DNA of 19,266 bases, from positions 1 through 19,266 of the forward strand of contig CAKQTE010000023.1 of the NCBI GenBank assembly GCA_934276485.1, given 5' to 3'. The notes beneath the pieces were generated by a model, which was given only the letters and a program-made list of their open reading frames with translations, had not been told where the DNA came from and made no database searches. Positions 14,807 through 19,266 of this stretch are shown here, one piece after another. Position 1 is the first letter of the stretch, and each line of letters begins with the position of its first letter. Position numbers and translations under genes: made by a program. The stretch comes from an uncultured Spirochaetales bacterium. Lineage in GTDB: Bacteria; Spirochaetota; Spirochaetia; Sphaerochaetales; Sphaerochaetaceae.

Positions 14807-16163
14807 TTACCAGAAGTGGGCAGAGGATTACATAGTCACACACCCTATTGCTGCAGTTTTTCTTTCAATGGGACTTGGAAAGACAGTCATCACCCTATCT
14901 GCGATTAACCGACTTTTGTTTGATACCTTTGATGTCTTTAAGGTACTGGTCATTGCCCCTTTAAGGGTTGCGAGAGATACATGGAAAGAGGAGATAGAGA
15001 AATGGGATCATTTGAACGATATCAGATATTCGATTGCAGTTGGATCGAAAAAGGAAAGGCTCGATGCTTTAAAGAGAGATGCAGATATCTACATCATCAA
15101 TCGTGAGAATGTTGAGTGGCTCATTGATAAATCTCGCATTTCGTTCGATTACGACATGATAGTCATCGATGAGCTTTCATCTTTCAAGAGTGGAAAAGCA
15201 AAGAGATTCAAATCGCTCTTAAAGGCGAGACCTAGAGTGAAGAGGATTGTAGGACTTACAGGAACCCCTGCTTCAAATGGACTTATGGATCTTTTTGCTG
15301 AGTTTAAAGTGCTTGATATGGGGCAGCGTCTTGGGCGCTTTATCACAGGTTTTAGAAATGAGTATTTTACTCCCGATAAACGCAATCAGAACATCATCTT
15401 TTCTTACAAGCTAAGAGAGGGAGCTGAAGAGAAGATTTATGAAAAGATTGAGGATATCACACTTAGCATGAAAGCCCTAGATTATATCAAAATGCCAGAG
15501 CTTATTGAAAACACAGTCAAAGTTCACATGAGCCCGGAAGAGAAAGCTGCATACAAAGAACTAAAAGATGAGCTTGTTGTTGAGCTTAAAGGTGAGGAGG
15601 TAGCAGCACTAACTGCAGGGTCTTTGGCATCAAAACTTATGCAAGCAGCATCTGGAGCAATCTATAAAGAAGAGGGTAAGTATGTGGAGCTTCATGATCG
15701 CAAGCTTTTAGCACTTGAAGAAAGGATAGAAGCTGCATATGGGCAAAGTGTACTTGTAGCTTATTGGTTCAAATTTGATAAGGAGCGTATTGTAAACCTT
15801 TTAAAGAAGATGAAGGTCTCATATGCCTTCTTAGACTCAAGCGATGGCATCAAGGCTTGGAAAGAGAAAAGGGTTCAAGTTGGATTAATACATCCAGCTT
15901 CAGCAGGGCACGGGATAAACATACAAGCTGGTGGAAACATCCTTATTTGGTACACAGTGCCTTGGAGTTTAGAGCTCTATGATCAGACAGTAGCGCGTCT
16001 TTGGAGGCAAGGGCAGAGCAAGAATACGGTTGTAGTTGAGTATCTAGTCACTGAAGGAACTATTGATGAACGCATCCTGAAAGCAATCAAGACCAAAGAA
16101 GTGACTCAGGACTTATTGATGGACGCGGTTAAAGCAGCGTTGGAGGTGCCTGATGAAGATTGA
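14787..16163 (+). CDS. SNF2-family phage DNA helicase/translocase
   Basis: Predicted 458 aa, the compact phage form. Motif I FLSMGLGKTVITL (Walker A 28-33), motif Ia VLVIAPLRVARDTW, motif II MIVIDELSSFKSG (DEL at 128-130 in place of DEAH), motif III LTGTPASNG (157-165), and in the second domain motif V HPASAGHGINIQAGGN and motif VI YDQTVARLWRQGQSKNTVVV. All core motifs are present. ATG 14787 is preferred over TTG 14784 because GGGAGG lies 7 nt before it. It overlaps the VRR-NUC gene at its start and the next small gene at its end, so the three are co-translated. It is expected to move along duplex DNA or remodel forks with VRR-NUC. Confidence 0.93.
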   Translation: MKYTPHDYQKWAEDYIVTHPIAAVFLSMGLGKTVITLSAINRLLFDTFDVFKVLVIAPLRVARDTWKEEIEKWDHLNDIRYSIAVGSKKERLDALKRDADIYIINRENVEWLIDKSRISFDYDMIVIDELSSFKSGKAKRFKSLLKARPRVKRIVGLTGTPASNGLMDLFAEFKVLDMGQRLGRFITGFRNEYFTPDKRNQNIIFSYKLREGAEEKIYEKIEDITLSMKALDYIKMPELIENTVKVHMSPEEKAAYKELKDELVVELKGEEVAALTAGSLASKLMQAASGAIYKEEGKYVELHDRKLLALEERIEAAYGQSVLVAYWFKFDKERIVNLLKKMKVSYAFLDSSDGIKAWKEKRVQVGLIHPASAGHGINIQAGGNILIWYTVPWSLELYDQTVARLWRQGQSKNTVVVEYLVTEGTIDERILKAIKTKEVTQDLLMDAVKAALEVPDED

Positions 16164-16386
16164 AGATTGTTGGGCATCTTTTGCATCTGCAGTAATCGAT
16201 AGAGCTATTCAGGATAGAAAAGAAGCAAAAGCAAAACTCTTAATCAATCCTGATAACGATAAAGCAAAAGAAACGATAAAAGAAACAGGTAAGTTCTTTT
16301 CATCACTTTGGTGTGAGGAGCTTCTCGAAATGAGTAATGTCAAAGCAGATGGAGATACCATCAAGGAGATAATAGATGAACGCTAA
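16153..16386 (+). CDS. Small helical phage protein, unknown function
   Basis: Predicted 77 aa, mostly alpha-helical and charged (RAIQDRKEAKAKLLINPDND, KAKETIKETGKFFSSLWCEE). No known motif. GGAGG is 6 nt before the ATG, and the gene overlaps the helicase gene by 11 nt and the next gene by 11 nt, so it is a firm member of the operon. Genes of this size and position (after SNF2, before the DUF1492/ArpU-like gene) recur in related phages but remain uncharacterised. Confidence 0.75.
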   Translation: MKIEDCWASFASAVIDRAIQDRKEAKAKLLINPDNDKAKETIKETGKFFSSLWCEELLEMSNVKADGDTIKEIIDER

Positions 16387-16786
16387 GGAGTTTCTTTCTC
16401 AAGCTTTTTATATGAACAGACAAATAAAATCGAAGCAGAAAAGGTTAGATGTACTTAGAGATATCAAGCCAGGTCCTAGCATGGTATTTTCTGATGAGGT
16501 TAAAATCCCAGGAGATCCCAAAAGGTCAGCAGTGGAGATATGCGCTATAAAGATTGCGGACTTGGAAGAAGAGATAGCAAAGGATATTCTTGCTCTTGTT
16601 GAAGTTGTGAAAGCGATAAATGAAGTTATTAAGCGCGTTGATAATATCGAGTATCGAACCATCCTGGAGATGAGGTATCTTGCCTTCATGGATTGGACAG
16701 AGATTACAGATAGGATGGGATATTCGATGAGGCAGACATTCTATATGCATCGGAGAGCACTACAGGTGGTACATTTACCTGCATAA
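16376..16786 (+). CDS. DUF1492/ArpU-like sigma-region-4 phage regulator
   Basis: Predicted 136 aa. The N-terminal two thirds form a long coiled coil (IKSKQKRLDVLRDI, then ICAIKIADLEEEIAKDILAL) and the C-terminus is a sigma-4-like helix-turn-helix (EYRTILEMRYLAFMDWTEIT, DRMGYSMRQTFYMHRRAL). This arrangement matches DUF1492 and ArpU-type proteins, which in Firmicutes phages act as late-gene activators. AAGGAG lies 7 nt before the ATG. It is the last gene of the replication operon, immediately before a gap with direct repeats and a possible promoter for the packaging genes. A role in switching on late genes is therefore likely but not shown. Confidence 0.82.
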   Translation: MNAKEFLSQAFYMNRQIKSKQKRLDVLRDIKPGPSMVFSDEVKIPGDPKRSAVEICAIKIADLEEEIAKDILALVEVVKAINEVIKRVDNIEYRTILEMRYLAFMDWTEITDRMGYSMRQTFYMHRRALQVVHLPA

Positions 16787-16797
16787 ATCCCATCACT

Positions 16798-16860
16798 TTG
16801 CAGTAAAGTTCACTTGATTGCAGTAACACCTTCCAAGTACACTACAATCAGAAAAGTACA
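16798..16860. promoter_or_regulatory. Paired direct repeats, possible late promoter/operator
   Basis: TTGCAGTAA occurs at 16798-16806 and 16818-16826 (20-bp period), and AAGTACA at 16835-16841 and 16854-16860 (19-bp period), all in the gap between the ArpU-like gene and the next gene. TTGATT (16814-16819) and TACACT (16838-16843) are 18 bp apart and could be a weak promoter. Repeats spaced by two DNA turns would suit an activator such as the gene product just upstream. Confidence 0.4.
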
Positions 16861-16906
16861 ATAACCTAGCAAAGCATAGGATTTTGTTCTGGCATGGAGG
16901 ATATAT

Positions 16907-17089
16907 TTGAGAGGAGCTCATCCTATAATCGTTACCACAGATGAAGGAAAGGAACTGAGGTTCCCAAGTGTTAACGGTGCTGTGGTCGATTTGAATATTT
17001 CCCCTACTACCATCAGACGATGTGCAAGGACAGGATCTGAGATAAGAACCAAGCTTGGTTTAGTAACAATAAAGTACGAAGAACAATAA
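16907..17089 (+). CDS. Small NUMOD-like DNA-binding phage protein with TTG start
   Basis: Predicted 60 aa starting at TTG 16907. This start is chosen because GGAGG (16896-16900) lies 6 nt upstream and there is no ATG near. Residues 9-52 (VTTDEGKELRFPSVNGAVVD, LNISPTTIRRCARTGSE) resemble the short helix-turn-helix repeats found next to HNH nucleases (NUMOD-type), here free-standing. The adjacent downstream gene is an HNH endonuclease, which supports a related DNA-binding role. A terminator follows the stop. Could also be a small late regulator. Confidence 0.62.
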   Translation: MRGAHPIIVTTDEGKELRFPSVNGAVVDLNISPTTIRRCARTGSEIRTKLGLVTIKYEEQ

Positions 17090-17107
17090 CAGCAAAAAGA
17101 ATCTTTG

Positions 17108-17142
17108 AAAGGAGTAGCCAATAAAACGGTTGCTCCTTTTTT
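17108..17142 (+). terminator. Rho-independent terminator before the HNH gene
   Basis: AAAGGAGTAGCC (17108-17119) pairs with GGTTGCTCCTTT (17128-17139), 12 bp including two G-U pairs, with an 8-nt loop and a run of Ts continuing to 17142. It follows the TTG-start gene by 18 nt and precedes the HNH ribosome site. Confidence 0.75.
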
Positions 17143-17161
17143 ATTAGTACAAGGAGAGCGT

Positions 17162-17533
17162 ATGCCTTATAAACCTAAGCATCCATGCTCTTACCCTGGG
17201 TGCCCTAAGCTGACAAGTGAAAGGTACTGTGATGAGCATAAGAAGCTTACTACTTCTTTATATAATAAATACGAGCGCAATCCTGAACACAAGAAAAGAT
17301 ATGGAAACAACTGGTCGCGTATCCGTAACGCATACTTTAAGGAGCATCCTTACTGTGAAATTTGCAGACAGAACGGGAAGATGACTAAAGGCGAGCAGGT
17401 ACACCATATTAAGCCTATTGCTGAAGGTGGTAGCAACGAATGGTCAAACCTTATGACCCTATGCAGGAGTTGCCATTCTAGGCTTCACGCTGAGCGTGGA
17501 GACAGATGGAAAACTAAGCCTCGAAACTATTAA
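17162..17533 (+). CDS. Phage HNH endonuclease next to terminase
   Basis: Predicted 123 aa. An N-terminal zinc-knuckle-like part (CSYPGCPKLTSERYCDEHKK) is followed by the HNH core: CEICRQNGKM, VHHIKPIAEGGSNEWSNLMT, LCRSCHSRLHAERG. The first H of the HNH motif is in VHHI, the Asn in EWSNL and the last His in CHSRLH; the two CxxC pairs should bind structural zinc. AAGGAG lies 5 nt before ATG 17162; an upstream in-frame start would begin inside the terminator. HNH proteins of this type sit beside the terminase genes in many cos phages (HK97 gp74 type) and are needed for packaging. Here the small terminase follows after a 226-bp gap that may hold the cos site. Confidence 0.92.
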   Translation: MPYKPKHPCSYPGCPKLTSERYCDEHKKLTTSLYNKYERNPEHKKRYGNNWSRIRNAYFKEHPYCEICRQNGKMTKGEQVHHIKPIAEGGSNEWSNLMTLCRSCHSRLHAERGDRWKTKPRNY

Positions 17534-17566
17534 ACAATGATATCTGATTGTAATATAAACAGATAC

Positions 17567-17632
17567 CTAGGGGCGGTCTGAATCTCTAGCGCTATTTCAG
17601 AGCATTGCGGGCCCCAAGTCTCGCGCGCAAAA
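17567..17632. other. Candidate cos region upstream of small terminase
   Basis: The gap between HNH and small terminase genes turns GC-rich over about 65 bp, unlike its flanks, with GGGGCGGTC (17570-17578), the palindrome TAGCGCTA (17587-17594) inside a TCTGAA (17577-17582) / TTCAGA (17596-17601) inverted repeat, GCGGGCCCC near 17607, and TCGCGCGC near 17621. In HNH-terminase phages the cohesive-end site often lies in such a stretch. The exact nick positions cannot be read. Confidence 0.4.
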
Positions 17633-17759
17633 ATTCAAATTCAAACAGGGTATTAACCCCCAACTTTCAAAGGAACATAAACCAAAGGTTTATCCAAACA
17701 AACCTTGGAAGGAAAGTGTTTGAAAACAATCAAAGATAAATCAAACAAAAGGACTGACT

Positions 17760-18287
17760 ATGGCAAAGGACGGAACACGGAGAGGTGGAGCTAGGGTCGG
17801 TGCTGGAAGAAAGAAAAAAGCCCTTGCCGAGAAAATCAATGAAGGCAAGAAAACAGAGACAATTGAATTCTCCACTCCTGTCTTGAAAGGAGAGGATATG
17901 CCTCCTATCAAGGATTACATGATTGCAACCCAAAAGAATGGAGAGAAGTTCATTGCAAAGGATGTGTATGAAGACACGTGGACCTGGCTTAAGGAAAGAC
18001 AATGCGAAAGCGTTGTAAACCCACAGCTTGTGCAGCAATATGCCATGGCTGTTGGAAGATGGGTACAGTGCGAAAACGCAGTCTCTGAATATGGCTTCTT
18101 GGCAAAGCATCCAACAACAGGTGCAGCCATTGCGTCTCCTTACGTTGCCATGAGTCGCGAGTATCTGAAGCAAGTGAATCAATGTTGGTTCCAGATCTTC
18201 CAGCTTGTAAAGGAGAATTCCACCTCTGATTTTACAGGACGCACACCACAAGATGATTTGATGGAGCGTCTTTTGACAGGAAAATAA
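17760..18287 (+). CDS. terS: P27-family small terminase subunit
   Basis: Predicted 175 aa. The basic, Gly-rich start (GTRRGGARVGAGRKKKALAE) is typical of small terminases. The middle and end match the P27 family: VYEDTWTWLKERQCESVVNP, QLVQQYAMAVGRWVQCENAV, EYGFLAKHPTTGAAIASPYV and REYLKQVNQCWFQIFQLVKE. The protein recognises the cos or pac site and brings DNA to the large terminase. AAAGGACTGACT precedes the ATG. It lies after the HNH gene and the candidate cos region. The large subunit is not in the window; it should lie right of the methyltransferase/intron. Confidence 0.88.
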   Translation: MAKDGTRRGGARVGAGRKKKALAEKINEGKKTETIEFSTPVLKGEDMPPIKDYMIATQKNGEKFIAKDVYEDTWTWLKERQCESVVNPQLVQQYAMAVGRWVQCENAVSEYGFLAKHPTTGAAIASPYVAMSREYLKQVNQCWFQIFQLVKENSTSDFTGRTPQDDLMERLLTGK

Positions 18288-18290
18288 AAA

Positions 18291-19132
18291 ATGGAAGAAA
18301 GATTAACCATGGGTAGCCTCTTTGATGGATCTGGAGGCTTTCCCCTATCTGCTCTTATTACAGGAATAGAGCCAATATGGGCATCTGAGATAGAGCCGTT
18401 CCCAATACGAGTAACAACAAAACGCTTTCCAACAATGAGACACCTCGGATCCATAACCGAAATCAATGGCGGAGAAATAGAGCCTGTAGACGTAATTTCA
18501 ATGGGCTCGCCTTGCCAGGATTTGTCAATTGCGGGAAAGCGTGAGGGACTTGTTGAAGGAAAACGCTCAAGCCTTTTCTTTGAAGCACTAAGAGTCATCC
18601 ATCAAATGAGGGAGAAAACAAATGGAGAAAAGCCAAGATACATTGTTTGGGAAAACGTCACAGGAGCACTCAACTCGTCTAAAGGTAAGGACTTCAGAGC
18701 TGTCATCGAAGGCATTGCAAGAATCAAATACCCCGAAGTGTCTATACCTGAATGTGAGAAATGGACGGGAAGTGGACTTATCATGGAGAATGATTTCTCT
18801 CTTGCATGGCGAGTACTCAATGCCCAATACTGGGGAGTTCCCCAGAGAAGAAAACGCATCTACCTTGTCGCAGATCTTGATTCATCAAGTGCCGGAAAAA
18901 TACTATTTGAGTCAGAAAGCTTGCCTCGGAATTATCAGAAGAGCATCAGAGCGTGGCAAGAGACTCCCAGAAGTATTAGAGTTAGCCCTCCTAAGACAGG
19001 CACAATCTGCCTAAACGACCAAGGGGGCGAGCGCATGGACATCACGGATGATTTCACTGCGACCCTAAGAGCCCACAGCTCAAATCCCCCTCTTGTCTTT
19101 CAAAACCATGCACAGGATTCAAGGATAAAGGG
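18291..19132 (+). pseudogene. C5 cytosine DNA methyltransferase, 5' part, interrupted by a group II intron
   Basis: The first ~280 residues of a cytosine-5 methyltransferase are present. Motif I FDGSGGFPL (11-19), motif IV MGSPCQDLSIAGKR with catalytic C75, motif VI ENV (121-123), and motif VIII QRRKRIYLVAD (185-195) are intact. The chain then reaches FQNHAQDSRIKG and is broken after the second base of codon 281, where a group II intron starts. Without splicing the reading frame runs only nine codons more and stops at 19160. The 3' exon with motifs IX-X lies outside the window. The start may be ATG 18291 or ATG 18309 (GGAAGAAAG upstream); the second begins directly before motif I. If the intron splices, a normal enzyme results, so 'pseudogene' here means interrupted, not proven dead. 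It probably protects phage DNA from host restriction. Confidence 0.82.
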
Positions 19133-19266
19133 GTGCGCCAGTTCGGTGCATATAATCTAACTCGGTGAGAGTCCGAGTCTGGTAAAGCCTAGCAAGCAAC
19201 CGGTACATAGCCTTGGAGTCTAGCTCGTGAGGGCGGATTTAAGCGTAGGCAGTGGAGTGTGAGAGC
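19133..19266 (+). mobile_element. 5' end of a bacterial group II intron (continues past window)
   Basis: The sequence changes from coding to the canonical 5' end of a group II intron at GTGCG (19133-19137), then shows domain I features of bacterial introns: CTAACTCGGTGAGAGTCCGA, GTCTGGTAAAGCCTAG, CCGGTACATAGCC and CGTGAGGGCGGATTTAAGC. It lies in the same orientation as the host gene, as splicing requires. Only about 134 nt are in the window, so the reverse transcriptase and domains II-VI are not seen. The 5' exon ends in ATAAAGG, which would be the IBS1 region. Confidence 0.85.

Noticed and set aside
17730..18251. 173-codon minus-strand open frame
   Set aside because: Antisense shadow of the small terminase gene; Cys/His-rich low-quality composition and no start signals.
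18622..19014. 130-codon + strand open frame in a second frame
   Set aside because: Overlaps the methyltransferase catalytic region, which has all expected motifs in its own frame.
19200..19225. CCTTG in the intron as EBS2 pairing with CAAGG at the exon end
   Set aside because: It lies only about 80 nt into the intron; the exon-binding sites are expected further downstream in domain I, so a 5-nt match is likely chance.
1..19266. CRISPR array, tRNA or rRNA gene, integrase or attachment site
   Set aside because: No regular repeat-spacer array, no cloverleaf or rRNA-like sequence and no integrase-type gene were seen in reading both strands.

Overview
The window reads as the early/replication and start-of-packaging part of a temperate phage or prophage, by eye about 40 % GC. 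The core, all on the + strand, has a gene order known from prophages of low-GC Firmicutes and other gut bacteria: sigma-like regulator, small early proteins, Cas4-like nuclease (DUF2800), ssDNA-binding protein (DUF2815/Enc34 type), family A DNA polymerase, primase/VirE helicase, VRR-NUC nuclease, SNF2 helicase, ArpU/DUF1492-like regulator, HNH endonuclease, P27-type small terminase and a C5 cytosine methyltransferase. One cargo gene resembles surface lipoproteins of gut spirochaetes (Treponema/Sphaerochaeta type) as well as of Clostridia. The host cannot be fixed from the window alone.

Layout. 1-594 is a mainly non-coding regulatory stretch with helically phased GTCCG repeats around a TATAAT box. 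595-5481 is the first replication block, with tightly packed or overlapping genes and clear Shine-Dalgarno sites. 5528-11692 is a cargo island, more AT-rich and mostly on the opposite strand. It holds an orphan small protein, a PLD-family (NgoFVII/BfiI-like) nuclease, a Dam-type and an EcoRI-type adenine methyltransferase, a decayed stretch, and a YDG/MBG-repeat lipoprotein. 11845-16786 resumes the replication module. 16907-18287 moves to packaging (small regulator with TTG start, terminator, HNH, possible cos region, small terminase). 18291-19132 is a cytosine methyltransferase gene cut by the first part of a group II intron that runs off the right end.

How the genes fit together. DUF2800 nuclease, ssDNA-binding protein, polymerase, primase-helicase, VRR-NUC and SNF2 proteins form a phage replication/recombination set. 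The cargo looks like a restriction-modification module: one PLD nuclease convergent with two translationally coupled adenine methyltransferases. The upstream methyltransferase carries an N-terminal RelB/DinJ-like ribbon-helix-helix domain, and its own promoter has a perfect 13-bp palindrome over the -10 box, which suggests autoregulation. The lipoprotein gene is out of frame at a run of eight Cs just after its lipobox, so it may be a phase-variable surface protein carried by the phage.

Most noteworthy: the RHH-methyltransferase fusion with its palindromic operator, the homopolymer switch in the lipoprotein, the group II intron inside the methyltransferase gene, and the long inverted repeat plus 29-nt alternating purine/pyrimidine tract between the primase and VRR-NUC genes.
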